From the NCBI RefSeq assembly GCF_002102355.1, contig NZ_LQPT01000072.1, forward strand, positions 111,184 to 175,183: a DNA stretch of 64,000 bases, written 5' to 3'. The position numbers and the translations under genes were made by a program. The stretch is from Mycobacterium sherrisii (GTDB taxonomy: Bacteria > Actinomycetota > Actinomycetes > Mycobacteriales > Mycobacteriaceae). Positions 48,333 through 59,196 of the stretch are shown in pieces; within the stretch, counting starts at the first letter, position 1, and each line of letters opens with the position of its first letter. The notes beneath the pieces were generated by a model that had not been told where the DNA came from, did not search any database, and worked only from the letters and a program-made list of their open reading frames with translations.

Positions 48333-48366
48333 CCCTTCAAATTAGGCCCCACGTAGGCTGATTGCC
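48333..48366. promoter_or_regulatory. Divergent leaderless promoters of the cox operon and its LysR gene
   Basis: Only 34 bases separate the two start codons. On the plus strand TAGGCT (48354-48359) ends 7 bases before the lysR ATG. On the minus strand TAATTT (plus-strand positions 48339-48344) ends 6 bases before the GTG of the cox operon. Both therefore predict leaderless messages, and the two RNA polymerase footprints must overlap. A LysR dimer acting here would affect both directions. Confidence 0.6.
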
Positions 48367-49332
48367 ATGACTCCGGCTCAACTCCGGGCCTATTCGGCCG
48401 TGGTGCGGTTGGGCTCGGTGCATGCGGCCGCCGCCGAACTCGGTGTTTCCGACGCCGGGATCTCGATGCACGTCGCGGCGCTGCGCAAAGAACTCGACGA
48501 CCCGCTGTTCACCAGAACCGGTGCGGGGCTGGCGTTCACGCCGGGCGGGCTGCGTCTGGCCAGCCGGGCGGTGGAAATCCTGGGCCTGCAACAGCAAACC
48601 GCCATCGAGGTCACCGAGGCCGCACACGGACGCCGGCTGCTGCGGATCGCGGCGTCGACGACGTTTGCCGAACACGCGGCGCCCGGTCTGATCGAGTTGT
48701 TCTCGTCGCGAGCCGACGACCTGTCGGTGGAGCTGAGCGTGCACCCGACCAGACGGTTTCGCGAGCTGATCGCGTCGCGTGCCGTCGACATCGCGATCGG
48801 GCCGGCCAGCGAAAGTTCCGCCGCCCCGGACGAGTCGATCTTCGTGCGGCCCTTCCTGAAATACCAGATCATCACCGTGGTCGCACCGAATAGTCCACTG
48901 GCCGTGGGTGTTCCGTCGCCGGGGCTGCTGCGCCAGCAGCAGTGGATGCTGGGGCCGTCGGCGGGCAGCGTGGATGGCGAGATCGCAACCATGTTGCGCG
49001 ACTTGGCAATTCCGGAGTCGCAGCAGCGAATCTTCCAGAGCGATGCCGCCGCGCTGGAAGAGGTGCAGCGGGTCGGCGGGGTGACGCTGACCATTGGCTT
49101 CGCCGTCGCCAAGGACCTCGCCGCCGGGAGGCTGGTACACGTCAACGGTGCGGGCCTAGACCGCTCGGGCGAATGGTGCGCGGCGACGCTGGCGCCGGCG
49201 GCGCGACAGCCGGCGGTCTCGGAACTGGTCCGCTTCATCACCACCCCGCGATGTATTCAGGCGATGATCCGCGGTTCGGGCGTGGGTGTGACGCGGTTTC
49301 GGCCGAAGATTCACGTCACGCTGTGGAGTTGA
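48367..49332 (+). CDS. LysR-family regulator, probable cox regulator (Rv0377-like)
   Basis: This 321-residue LysR protein has the N-terminal helix-turn-helix AYSAVVRLGSVHAAAAELGVSDAGISMHVAALRKELDDPLFTR and an effector domain from about residue 90 (LLRIAASTTFAEHAAPGLIELFSSRA). It is divergent from the CO dehydrogenase operon across 34 bases, the classical arrangement for a LysR regulator and its target. It matches Mtb Rv0377 in position. The inducer may be CO-related or a growth-state signal; nothing in the sequence shows a heme or gas-binding motif. It is probably leaderless. Confidence 0.93.
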   Translation: MTPAQLRAYSAVVRLGSVHAAAAELGVSDAGISMHVAALRKELDDPLFTRTGAGLAFTPGGLRLASRAVEILGLQQQTAIEVTEAAHGRRLLRIAASTTFAEHAAPGLIELFSSRADDLSVELSVHPTRRFRELIASRAVDIAIGPASESSAAPDESIFVRPFLKYQIITVVAPNSPLAVGVPSPGLLRQQQWMLGPSAGSVDGEIATMLRDLAIPESQQRIFQSDAAALEEVQRVGGVTLTIGFAVAKDLAAGRLVHVNGAGLDRSGEWCAATLAPAARQPAVSELVRFITTPRCIQAMIRGSGVGVTRFRPKIHVTLWS

Positions 49333-49365
49333 CGTCGCGCGCCTCTTCCACTGTGCAGCTACGGA

Positions 49366-49445
49366 TTTGAGTGTGTACCGGCGGCGCCCCGACCCGGCGT
49401 GTCGCCGCCGCAGACGCACACGCAACGCCGGGAACGCACACTCGC
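49366..49445. repeat. Dispersed palindromic repeat, copy 5
   Basis: TTTGAGTGTGTACCGGCGGCG at the left pairs with CGCCGCCGCAGACGCACACGCAACG on the right. The core CCCGGCGTGTCGCCGCC is the reverse complement of GGCGGCGACACGCCGGG. A second right-hand half-site, AACGCACACTCGCC, follows as in copies 2 and 4. It lies between convergent lysR and the RNA methyltransferase gene. Confidence 0.75.
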
Positions 49446-49473
49446 CAGTACGGCCCGGTGGCCGGGCCGCCGG

Positions 49474-50121
49474 TCACCAGGCGCGGTCGAGATCCGCGTG
49501 CTGACGGATCCAGGCGTGCATCGCGATTCCCGCGGCGACGCCGGCGTTGATGCTGCGCGTCGAGCCGAACTGGGCGATCGAGACCGTGATGGCCGCCGCC
49601 GACCGGATGTCGTCGGTGATCCCCGGCCCCTCCTGACCGAACACCAGCAGGCATTCCCGCGGCAGCGCGGTTTGCTCCAGCCGCGCCGCCCCGGGCACGT
49701 TGTCCACCGCGACCACGCCCAGACCCGCGACCCGCGCGAACTCCGTCAATTCCGCGGTGCTGTCGTGATGGCACAACCGTTGGTAGCGATCAGTCACCAT
49801 GGCGCCGCGGCGATTCCAGCGTCGCCGCCCCACGATGTGCACGGTGTCGACGGCGAACGCGTTGGCGGTGCGCACCACCGACCCGATGTTGGCGTCGTAC
49901 CCAAAGTTCTCGATCGCGATGTGCAGTGGATGCCGGCGGGTGTCGATGTCGGCAATGATCGCCTCCCGCGTCCAATACCGGTAGGCGTCTACGACGTTGC
50001 GAGTGTCGCCGTCGCGCAACAACATTGGGTCATACCGCGGGTCGTCGGGAGGGTCGCCCTGCCAGGGGCCGACGCCGGCGGCCGGTTGAGCCGCCCATTC
50101 GGTGGGGCCGGGTTCGGTCAT
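49474..50121 (-). CDS. SpoU/TrmH-family RNA 2'-O-methyltransferase (Rv0380c-like)
   Basis: This 215-residue SPOUT methyltransferase has the three family motifs: IENFGYDANIGSVVRTANAFAVDTVHIVG, LLVFGQEGPGI and VSIAQFGSTRSINAGVAAGIAMHAW, which form the knotted SAM site and RNA-binding arginine. The N-terminal 55 residues are an extension. ATG at 50121 overlaps the lipoprotein gene stop (ATGA). The target nucleotide in tRNA or rRNA is not known. Confidence 0.92.
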   Translation of the reverse strand: MTEPGPTEWAAQPAAGVGPWQGDPPDDPRYDPMLLRDGDTRNVVDAYRYWTREAIIADIDTRRHPLHIAIENFGYDANIGSVVRTANAFAVDTVHIVGRRRWNRRGAMVTDRYQRLCHHDSTAELTEFARVAGLGVVAVDNVPGAARLEQTALPRECLLVFGQEGPGITDDIRSAAAITVSIAQFGSTRSINAGVAAGIAMHAWIRQHADLDRAW

Positions 50122-51017
50122 CGCTGGGTCCATACCCCGGCATGCGTCCCGACGATCGCCACCGTCGCATAGAGCAGAGCCTGATTGATCTCGCCCTGGG
50201 TGCACAACGAGGCGGCCACGTGCACCGCGTCCCGCGAGGCCTCGGGCAAGATCAGCACCGACGACCCGTACACCGCGCAGGCCGGGTTCAGCCCCGGGGC
50301 GGGCAATGTCGGCGACGCGAGCAGCATCATCGGGCCGCCGCGCCGGGCGGAGTCGTCGCGGTAGCGCGCCGCGACGGCCTCGGCGTCCAGCCCGAGCAGC
50401 ATGTAGCCGTTGCCGGTGAAGGCGCCCGGATCGCCGAGCTGCGCCCGGGTCACCGGCGTGCCGTCGGCCCGCCACGCCGACAGGCTGGTGGTCTTGACGA
50501 CCAGGCCGGTGTCGTTGACGTTGGTCGGCATCAGGCCCACCGGGAAAGCGGCCGGGTAGGCCGCCGAGGTATCGGGGATGCGGTCGCGGGTCGAGTAGCT
50601 GTACACGCCGCGCACCTGGCTGCGGTCTTTCAGCGGGCCGAGGCACACGGTGCCGGTCAGCCGCTCGGGCGGCGCCCGCAGCGGCGACGGGATGTCGTGC
50701 ACGGTCGTTAGGGCCTTGTCACAGCTGCCCAGCCCGTCCGACTCCATCGGGTGGGCGAGCGCACCGTAGAGCCCGAACCGGATGTCCTCGGGCTTGGTGT
50801 GCGGCGCCTTGGGGTCCGTCGGCGACGCGTCGACGTCGACCAATACGTAGTCGCCGCCCCAGCGCAGGTTCGACACCGCCATGTTCCAGCCCAGCAATGC
50901 CAGCGATTCGCCCAGCCGCACGGCCTGGGCGCCGTACGGCGCCGCGGCGCGACCGGAACCGGAGCAGCCCGCCAGGCAGACGGCCAAACAGGCTGCTATC
51001 GCAAGGAAAGTGCGCAC
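50118..51017 (-). CDS. Probable lipoprotein (Rv0381c-like)
   Basis: This 299-residue exported protein has a signal peptide ending in the lipobox CLAG-C, with Cys18 as the lipid anchor, followed by a small flexible stretch. The mature domain has several cysteines (GSCDKAL, TVCLG, ACAVYG, SLCTQG) that could form two disulfides. It corresponds to Mtb Rv0381c, unknown function. GTG at 51017 gives a compact signal peptide. Its stop overlaps the RNA methyltransferase start. It lies 13 bases downstream of pyrE. Confidence 0.87.
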   Translation of the reverse strand: MRTFLAIAACLAVCLAGCSGSGRAAAPYGAQAVRLGESLALLGWNMAVSNLRWGGDYVLVDVDASPTDPKAPHTKPEDIRFGLYGALAHPMESDGLGSCDKALTTVHDIPSPLRAPPERLTGTVCLGPLKDRSQVRGVYSYSTRDRIPDTSAAYPAAFPVGLMPTNVNDTGLVVKTTSLSAWRADGTPVTRAQLGDPGAFTGNGYMLLGLDAEAVAARYRDDSARRGGPMMLLASPTLPAPGLNPACAVYGSSVLILPEASRDAVHVAASLCTQGEINQALLYATVAIVGTHAGVWTQR

Positions 51018-51030
51018 AGCGGTGACGGTC

Positions 51031-51570
51031 CTAGCTCAACCCCAGATCGGCCAGGCCCAACACGCTGCGGTACGGCAGTCCCTCGGCCTGGATGGCTTCG
51101 GCGGCGCCCGTGGCGCGGTCCACCACCGTGGCCACGCCGATCACCTCACCGCCCGCGTCCTGGACGGCGTGCACCGCGGTCAACGCCGAACCGCCGGTGG
51201 TGCTGGTGTCCTCGACCACCAGCACCCGCTGGCCCGACACCTCGGAGCCTTCGATAAGCCGTTGCAGGCCATGGGTTTTCACGGACTTACGCACCACGAA
51301 GGCGTCGATTGGACGACCGGGGGCGTGCATGATGGCGGTGGCGACCGGGTCCGCGCCCAGGGTCAGGCCGCCGACGACGGCGTAATCCCAGTCCGCGGTG
51401 AGTTCGCGCATCAGCGCACCGATCAGCGCCCCGGCCCGGTGATGCAGGGTGGCGCGGCGCAGATCGACGTAGTAGTCGGCTTCTTTGCCCGCCGACAGCG
51501 TGACGCGCCCGTGCACGACCGACAGCCGTCGCACCAGTTCGGCCAGTTCCGCACGGTCAGCTTCGGACAC
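51031..51570 (-). CDS. pyrE: Orotate phosphoribosyltransferase
   Basis: This 179-residue enzyme joins orotate to PRPP in UMP synthesis. The PRPP-binding loop is RVLVVEDTSTTGGSAL, the catalytic loop has KSVKTHG and the N-terminus has LSAGKEADYYVDLRR. Size equals Mtb PyrE. GTG start at 51570. It is downstream of ttfA on the same strand with a 46-base gap. Confidence 0.97.
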   Translation of the reverse strand: MSEADRAELAELVRRLSVVHGRVTLSAGKEADYYVDLRRATLHHRAGALIGALMRELTADWDYAVVGGLTLGADPVATAIMHAPGRPIDAFVVRKSVKTHGLQRLIEGSEVSGQRVLVVEDTSTTGGSALTAVHAVQDAGGEVIGVATVVDRATGAAEAIQAEGLPYRSVLGLADLGLS

Positions 51571-51616
51571 GGCCTTATCCGCCCTTTAAGTGTCTACCGT
51601 TGCAGCGCAACAGGAT

Positions 51617-52471
51617 TCAGTGATGGAAGTTGGGGGCCTGCTGGCCGTTGCGCTCGGTCGACGGTGGGCGACGGATCGCCTCGGTACGCCCCTCGTCGCG
51701 GGGGGCTGGCTCTGGGGCGCGCCGAGCGGCCTGCGGATCCGAGCCCACCAGCCCGGACGCATCCCGCGCGGAACGACGCGGCGGCAACTCCGCCCGTCCC
51801 GCCGGGGCCAGCGGGCGGCTCGGCGCGGCGGTGCGAGGTCCGGCCGGGTCGTCAGTTTCGGCGGGCGCCGGCGGCAACACCCGCAACAGATCGTTGAACT
51901 GGCGGACGGTGCGCAGCCCCTCGTCCCACTGGGTGCGGGTGCTCGACACCGGCATCGCAACCAGCGTCCAGTGCTGCTCGTTCCACATGATCTCGGCGGA
52001 ATCCGGAGCGGTGTGCGCGAAGGTGACCATCCGCCGGTCGCAGGCCCGGCGGGCCGCGTCCAGGTTGGTGGAGTACACCATCCGCGGGCCGATCGCCCCG
52101 AGCAGCCAGATGTCGCTTTCGCGTGGCTCTTTGAGACCCTTGAGGCGCAGGTCGACGACGACGTTGGTGCCCACCTTGCGGTGCAGCGCGATCACCGTCG
52201 CGACTTCCTCGAGGTCGAAGATGTACACCGCCTCACCGCGGATTTGGCCCAGCACGACATTGTGGGCGGGTACATCGCCCACCGTCGACATCACCCCGCG
52301 CTTCCAGCGCTTGAGGATCTCGGTCGACTCGCGCTCGTAGTCGAACCCGTGCGAGCGTGCCCACGACCTGCGCCGTCTGCTGCGCCCGCGGCGTCGATCG
52401 ATGTCGACGTACAGCAGCACCACCGCACCGACGAAGCACAGCGCGGAGAGCGTGAACCAGAGCGGGACCAT
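51617..52471 (-). CDS. ttfA: TtfA, trehalose monomycolate transport factor
   Basis: This 284-residue protein corresponds to Mtb Rv0383c (TtfA), an essential partner of the mycolate flippase MmpL3 at the growing pole. It has one N-terminal transmembrane helix (residues about 4-21, LWFTLSALCFVGAVVLLYV) followed by a very basic stretch (RRRGRSRRRRS), then a cytoplasmic domain of mixed alpha/beta type. The final 80 residues are disordered and rich in proline and arginine. ATG at 52471 lies 7 bases after a TACGCT -10 box, so it is probably leaderless. Confidence 0.92.
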   Translation of the reverse strand: MVPLWFTLSALCFVGAVVLLYVDIDRRRGRSRRRRSWARSHGFDYERESTEILKRWKRGVMSTVGDVPAHNVVLGQIRGEAVYIFDLEEVATVIALHRKVGTNVVVDLRLKGLKEPRESDIWLLGAIGPRMVYSTNLDAARRACDRRMVTFAHTAPDSAEIMWNEQHWTLVAMPVSSTRTQWDEGLRTVRQFNDLLRVLPPAPAETDDPAGPRTAAPSRPLAPAGRAELPPRRSARDASGLVGSDPQAARRAPEPAPRDEGRTEAIRRPPSTERNGQQAPNFHH

Positions 52472-52478
52472 CCTAGGT

Positions 52479-52484
52479 AGCGTA
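52479..52484 (-). promoter_or_regulatory. -10 box for leaderless ttfA
   Basis: On the minus strand TACGCT fits TANNNT and ends 7 bases before the ttfA ATG. No ribosome-binding site is visible in the gap. Confidence 0.55.
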
Positions 52485-52550
52485 TCTGCTATCGGACCGG
52501 AACCGAGAATGCGACCAGGTCACAACCACATTAAGGTTTGCTGATCCGCG

Positions 52551-52556
52551 TAAGGT
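52551..52556 (+). promoter_or_regulatory. -10 box for leaderless enoyl-CoA hydratase gene
   Basis: TAAGGT ends 7 bases before the ATG at 52564. A second TAAGGTTT 19 bases upstream could be an alternative. The ttfA and hydratase genes are divergent across 92 bases. Confidence 0.57.
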
Positions 52557-52563
52557 TCCCGCC

Positions 52564-53385
52564 ATGGTGTACCAGGGCTACCAGCTCATTCGCGTGGCCG
52601 TCGCCGACGGTGTTTGCCGGGCCACGATCGACAACCCCCCGATCAATTTGCTGGACGCGCCGCTGCTGCACGAGATCGACCGGCTGACGCGTGCGGTCGC
52701 CGCCGACGACGGGGTGCGGGTGCTGGTCGTCGACTCCGCCGACCCGGAAATCTTCATCGCCCACGCCGATGTGGGGTTGATCCTGGATCTGCCCGCTCTG
52801 CAGACCGGCGAGGACGTCGGGCCGCACCAGGAGCTGTCGCTGTTTCACGCCGTGACCGAGCAGGTCCGCACGCTGCCGAAGGCCACGATCGCGGTCATCC
52901 AGGGCGTCTGCCGGGGCGGTGGCTGCGAGTTCGCGATGGCGTTCGACATGCGCTTTGCCGCACGCGACGCGACGGTGCTGGGTCATCCGGAGGTCGCGCT
53001 CGGGATCATCCCCGCCGGTGGCGGCACGCAACGGCTGCCCCGGCTGATCGGCCGTGCACGAGCGCTCGAAGTCATCCTCGGCGGCACCGATGTCGACGCC
53101 GCGACCGCCGAATCCTGGGGATATTTGAATCGGGCGCTGCCGCCGGATCAACTCCGGCGGTTCGTCGACAAGCTGGCCGCGCGCATCGCCTCCGCGCCCG
53201 CGTCGGCCATCGCCAACGCCAAGCGGGCGGTCGACACCGCGGCCACCGAAGAACTCGCGGCCGGCCTGCGCATCGAGGATCAGCTGTTCCGCGAGACACT
53301 AGCGCAGCCGGCCGCCCGGCAACGACTCGAGGCGGTAATCGACGCCGGCGCCCAGACCCGCGACTTCGAGCTGGGCTCGAGCTAA
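52564..53385 (+). CDS. Enoyl-CoA hydratase/isomerase family protein
   Basis: This 273-residue crotonase-fold protein has the oxyanion-hole segment IAVIQGVCRGGGCEFAMAFDMRFAA and LGHPEVALGIIPAGGGTQRLPRLIGRARALE. The first catalytic-glutamate position in crotonase is occupied by the glutamate of HPEVALGI-type motifs, so hydratase activity is possible. The substrate-binding region near residue 60 (DPEIFIAHADVGLILDL) deviates from typical FSAGADL. No counterpart between Rv0383c and clpB is remembered in Mtb, so it is an addition. A long inverted repeat separates it from convergent clpB. Confidence 0.9.
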   Translation: MVYQGYQLIRVAVADGVCRATIDNPPINLLDAPLLHEIDRLTRAVAADDGVRVLVVDSADPEIFIAHADVGLILDLPALQTGEDVGPHQELSLFHAVTEQVRTLPKATIAVIQGVCRGGGCEFAMAFDMRFAARDATVLGHPEVALGIIPAGGGTQRLPRLIGRARALEVILGGTDVDAATAESWGYLNRALPPDQLRRFVDKLAARIASAPASAIANAKRAVDTAATEELAAGLRIEDQLFRETLAQPAARQRLEAVIDAGAQTRDFELGSS

Positions 53386-53391
53386 CCGCAC

Positions 53392-53451
53392 GCCGAACGT
53401 GCTCTGGTGGCGAGATCGCCGCCCAATCCCAGCCATGAGAGCACGTTCGGC
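53392..53451. terminator. Long inverted repeat between convergent enoyl-CoA hydratase and clpB genes
   Basis: GCCGAACGTGCTCT (53392-53405) and AGAGCACGTTCGGC (53438-53451) are perfect 14-base arms around a 32-base loop that itself contains the small palindrome GGCGAGATCGCC. There is no T-run. The position between two stop codons suggests a bidirectional, Rho-independent-like or RNA-stabilising hairpin. Confidence 0.62.
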
Positions 53452-53460
53452 GCCAGGGGT

Positions 53461-56013
<2,553 letters not shown>

Positions 56014-56062
56014 CCGAGACACCTCCGTTCGGGGTATAGGGAAAATGCTTGTCGCGTTGTTC

Positions 56063-56103
56063 AACGTCGTCAAGGTTGAGTCTGTTCCGCTCAAGTTTAT
56101 GTT
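56063..56103. promoter_or_regulatory. HspR (HAIR) operator with divergent promoters for clpB and the DUF3060 gene
   Basis: The HAIR consensus CTTGAGT-N7-ACTCAAG is matched on the minus strand by CTTGAGC-GGAACAG-ACTCAAC (56075-56095). For clpB, GGAAC (plus 56084-56088) and CGTT (56063-56066) are 17 bases apart, as in SigH/SigE promoters. On the plus strand TTGAGT (56076-56081) and TATGTT (56098-56103) are 16 bases apart and drive the DUF3060 gene. HspR bound here would cover both promoters. Confidence 0.72.
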
Positions 56104-56116
56104 TTTTGGAGGAGTT

Positions 56117-57058
56117 TTGCACGACGGAGGCGTCGACCCCGGGCTGGCGCCGCCGCCCCGGCCGATTCCGGTCGCCTTTCGGCTGGCCGAGGCGCTGCCT
56201 TTTCGCTGGCGCTACGTCTGGACGCTGTTTGTGGTCGCGATCGCGCCGATCGCGCTATGGCTGCAACTGCCGGGCGCCTTCGCCGGCGCGGCGGTAGCCA
56301 CCCTGCTCGCGATCTACGCGATCCATCTCTACCGCGCGCGGATTCGACTCCGGCTACTCAAATGGGGACGCGTCGCGACCGTCACCGGCACCGAAAAGCT
56401 TTCCCGTGCACAACATTTCAACACCCGGCTGCCCATGGCGCGGGAGTGGACCGTCACCCGGCTGCGCTGGAGCGGTCCCAACACCCAAACCAAGGTGTTC
56501 TTCACTCTCGACGGCCACCGAGGCGAGCTGGTGATGCGCGGGCGGGAGTACGTCGACGGGGTGATCCTCGCCGACCAGCGCGATCCGGCGCGGGCCCGCT
56601 GCGTGACCGCCTTCGCGTACGACCTCGACCGCGACGAGACCGGCAACTGGGTCGGCACGTTACGGCCCGGCCTGTGGGTGGCCATGGCCTGCTGGTTGGT
56701 CATCGTGGTCGGCTGGCTGACCCTGGCCGGGCTGGCGGCCGCCGGGTTCCGGACCAACCTCGCCGGTGACATCCCGTCCGAAAACGTGCCCGCGGCCGGC
56801 ACACTGCAGGTCAGCGGGTCCGGGATGAAGAGAACGGTGCCGTGCAACGGCGGCTATTTGTCGGTCAGCGGGGTGTCCAACACCGTTATCGTGACCGGTC
56901 ACTGCACCAGCGTCAGCGTCGCCGGCAAAGAAAATCGCGTCACGATCGACAGCGCCGACGCGATCAGCATCTCGGGTGTGGGCAACGTGATGACCTACCA
57001 TTGGGGCTCGCCGCTGATTACCAACACCGGAACGTCGAACACCGTCGGTCAGGGCTGA
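56117..57058 (+). CDS. Membrane protein with C-terminal DUF3060 beta-repeat domain
   Basis: The product is about 313 residues. Two hydrophobic segments lie near the N-terminus ([17 protein letters not shown] and [17 protein letters not shown]) and one at about residue 195-215 ([24 protein letters not shown]). Between them is a cytoplasmic-type beta domain. The last 90 residues are an extracytoplasmic DUF3060 domain made of short repeats around [28 protein letters not shown] and [20 protein letters not shown] directly precedes the TTG start; ATG at 56099 is an alternative. It is divergent from clpB across a HAIR site and overlaps the flavohemoglobin start by one base. Confidence 0.82.
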   Translation: MHDGGVDPGLAPPPRPIPVAFRLAEALPFRWRYVWTLFVVAIAPIALWLQLPGAFAGAAVATLLAIYAIHLYRARIRLRLLKWGRVATVTGTEKLSRAQHFNTRLPMAREWTVTRLRWSGPNTQTKVFFTLDGHRGELVMRGREYVDGVILADQRDPARARCVTAFAYDLDRDETGNWVGTLRPGLWVAMACWLVIVVGWLTLAGLAAAGFRTNLAGDIPSENVPAAGTLQVSGSGMKRTVPCNGGYLSVSGVSNTVIVTGHCTSVSVAGKENRVTIDSADAISISGVGNVMTYHWGSPLITNTGTSNTVGQG

Positions 57059-58260
57059 TGGCGGCGCCTCCTGCCGACTTAGAATCGGGCCGCGTGGGCT
57101 TAGAGGACTCCGATGCGCTGCGAGTACTGCGCGACGCCCTGGCCCCCGACACCTCGGGCGCCGAACTGGTGCGCGCTTTCTATACCCACTGGTTCGCCCT
57201 CGACGTCTCGCTGCGCGACCTGTTTCCACCCGAAATGGACGCTCAGCGAGCGGCTTTCGGTCACGCACTGCACTGGGTTTACGGCGAGCTGGTAGCCCAG
57301 CACGCCGCGGAACCGGTCGCCTTCCTTGCTCAGCTGGGTCGGGACCACCGCAAATATGGCGTGCTGCCAACGCATTACGAGTCGTTGCGGGCCGCTCTGC
57401 TCACCGCGTTACGCAGGCAGGTCGGCGACGCGTGGACCGAGGCCGTCGACGACGCGGCCCGCCAGTCGCTCAACCTGATCACCGGGGTGATGAGTGGCGC
57501 CGCCGACGCCGAGGAGGGTCCCGCATGGTGGGACGGCACCGTCGTCGAACACCATCGGGTCTCGCGCGACCTTGCGGTCGTGCGGCTGCGATTGGACCAG
57601 CCGATGCACTACCACCCCGGCCAGTACGTCAACGTCCACGTCCCCCAGTGCCCGCGGCGCTGGCGATTCCTCAGCCCCGCCATCCCGGCCGAGTCCGATG
57701 GCGGGATCGAGTTCCACGTCCGGCAGGTCCCCGGCGGGTTAGTGAGCACCGCGATCGTCAACGAGACACGACCCGGCGACCGCTGGCGGCTGTCCAGCCC
57801 GCACGGTGGGCTGCACGTCGACCGGGGCGGCGGTGACGTCCTGATGGTCGCCGGCAGCACGGGCCTAGCTCCGCTGCGGACAGTGATCATGGACCTGTGC
57901 CGGTACGCGGAAAACCCTCGGGTGCATCTATTCTTCGGCGCGCGCTATCGCTGCGAGCTCTACGACCTGCCGACGCTGTGGCAGGTCGCCGCGCACAATC
58001 CGTGGCTGTCGGTCTCGCCGGTGTCGGAATACAACAACGACCCCGCCTGGGCAGCCGACTATCCCGATGTGACGCCGCCGCGCGGTCTACACGTCCACCA
58101 AATCGGCCGACTGCCCGAGGTGGTCACGCGATACGGCGGATGGGGCGACCGACAGATCCTGATCTGCGGCGGGCCGGCCATGGTCGATGCGACCAAGGCC
58201 GCACTGATCGCCAAAGGCGCCCCGCCCGAGCGCATTCAGCATGATCCCTTGAGCCGCTAG
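57058..58260 (+). CDS. Type II flavohemoglobin (Rv0385-like)
   Basis: This 400-residue protein has an N-terminal globin domain (about 20-145) with the proximal histidine in LGRDHRKYGV, then a ferredoxin reductase-like FAD domain (MHYHPGQYVNVHVP, RWRFLSPAIP) and an NAD domain (VLMVAGSTGLAPLRTVIMDL, ILICGGPAMV). It matches Mtb Rv0385, described as a type II flavohemoglobin lacking classical NO dioxygenase activity and linked to D-lactate and membrane lipid electron transfer. ATG at 57058 shares one base with the DUF3060 stop, so both are translated together, probably from the HAIR-linked promoter. Confidence 0.9.
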   Translation: MAAPPADLESGRVGLEDSDALRVLRDALAPDTSGAELVRAFYTHWFALDVSLRDLFPPEMDAQRAAFGHALHWVYGELVAQHAAEPVAFLAQLGRDHRKYGVLPTHYESLRAALLTALRRQVGDAWTEAVDDAARQSLNLITGVMSGAADAEEGPAWWDGTVVEHHRVSRDLAVVRLRLDQPMHYHPGQYVNVHVPQCPRRWRFLSPAIPAESDGGIEFHVRQVPGGLVSTAIVNETRPGDRWRLSSPHGGLHVDRGGGDVLMVAGSTGLAPLRTVIMDLCRYAENPRVHLFFGARYRCELYDLPTLWQVAAHNPWLSVSPVSEYNNDPAWAADYPDVTPPRGLHVHQIGRLPEVVTRYGGWGDRQILICGGPAMVDATKAALIAKGAPPERIQHDPLSR

Positions 58261-58290
58261 GTCTGACGGCGCCGACCCGCCGCGCGCGGC

Positions 58291-58296
58291 TAGGCT
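58291..58296 (+). promoter_or_regulatory. -10 box for leaderless aldose epimerase gene
   Basis: TAGGCT fits TANNNT and ends 6 bases before the GTG at 58303. No Shine-Dalgarno sequence lies in between. Confidence 0.57.
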
Positions 58297-58302
58297 GACC
58301 GA

Positions 58303-59196
58303 GTGCACGTGGTGACCCTGCGCGACCCCGCCTCCTCGCTGACCGCACAGTTCGTGCCCGACGCCGGCATGATCGGCACCTCGCTGACCGACGACGGTGT
58401 CGAGCTGCTCGGCCAGCGGCGCGGCCTGCAGGCCTACCTCGAAGCCGGCAAGACAATGGGCATACCGATCCTGTATCCGTGGGCGAATCGATTGGGCGGC
58501 AACACTTATACGGCCGAGAATGTGACCGTCCAGCTGACACCGGGCGAAAACGGCGTGCGGGCCGACCCCAACGGGCTCCCCATCCACGGCACGCTGGCCG
58601 CCTACTCGGGATGGCGGGTGGTCGCCGAGTCCACCAACGAGCTCACCGCCGAGGTGGACTTCGGCGCCGACGAGCGACTGCTGGCCAGTTTCCCGTATCC
58701 GCATCTGCTGACGGTGGGGGTGCGGCTGGCCGAGCGGAGCCTGACGGTGCGCACCACCGTCACCGCGACCGGGGACACCGCCGTCCCGCTGTGCTTCGGC
58801 TTCCACCCCTATCTGCAGGTGCCGGAAGTGCCCCGCAGCCAATGGCTCATCGAGACTCCTCGGCTGCGGCATTTGACCCTCGATGACCGCGGCCTGCCCA
58901 CCGGGCAAACGTCGGCGCAGCCGGCAAAGCAAGAACTGTTGGGCGACAACGCTTTTGACGACGCCTACGACCAGGTTGGCGACGGTGCGGTGTTCGCGGT
59001 GTCCGGCGGCGCGCGCCGGCTGGAGGTGCACTTCGAGTGCGGTTACGCGGCGACTCAGATCTTCGCCCCGACGCACGAGGACGTGGTGTGCTTCGAGCCG
59101 ATGACGGCTCCGACCGATGCGCTCAGCCGCGGCAGCTACGGCAGCGTCCGCCCCGGCGAGTCGGCGCCCGCCCAGTTCGCCATCCGCGTCGCCTGA
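58303..59196 (+). CDS. Aldose 1-epimerase (galactose mutarotase family)
   Basis: This 297-residue mutarotase-fold protein interconverts alpha and beta anomers of hexoses or a related sugar. PILYPWANRLGG, the catalytic histidine motifs PIHGTLAAYSGW and CFGFHPYLQVPE, and the C-terminal glutamate in VVCFEPMTAPTDAL belong to the family. GTG at 58303 is probably leaderless. Its stop codon abuts the hspR stop in TGATCA with no gap. It stands at the second boundary of the block that is inverted relative to Mtb and is not in the remembered Rv0353-Rv0356 region. Confidence 0.92.
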   Translation: MHVVTLRDPASSLTAQFVPDAGMIGTSLTDDGVELLGQRRGLQAYLEAGKTMGIPILYPWANRLGGNTYTAENVTVQLTPGENGVRADPNGLPIHGTLAAYSGWRVVAESTNELTAEVDFGADERLLASFPYPHLLTVGVRLAERSLTVRTTVTATGDTAVPLCFGFHPYLQVPEVPRSQWLIETPRLRHLTLDDRGLPTGQTSAQPAKQELLGDNAFDDAYDQVGDGAVFAVSGGARRLEVHFECGYAATQIFAPTHEDVVCFEPMTAPTDALSRGSYGSVRPGESAPAQFAIRVA

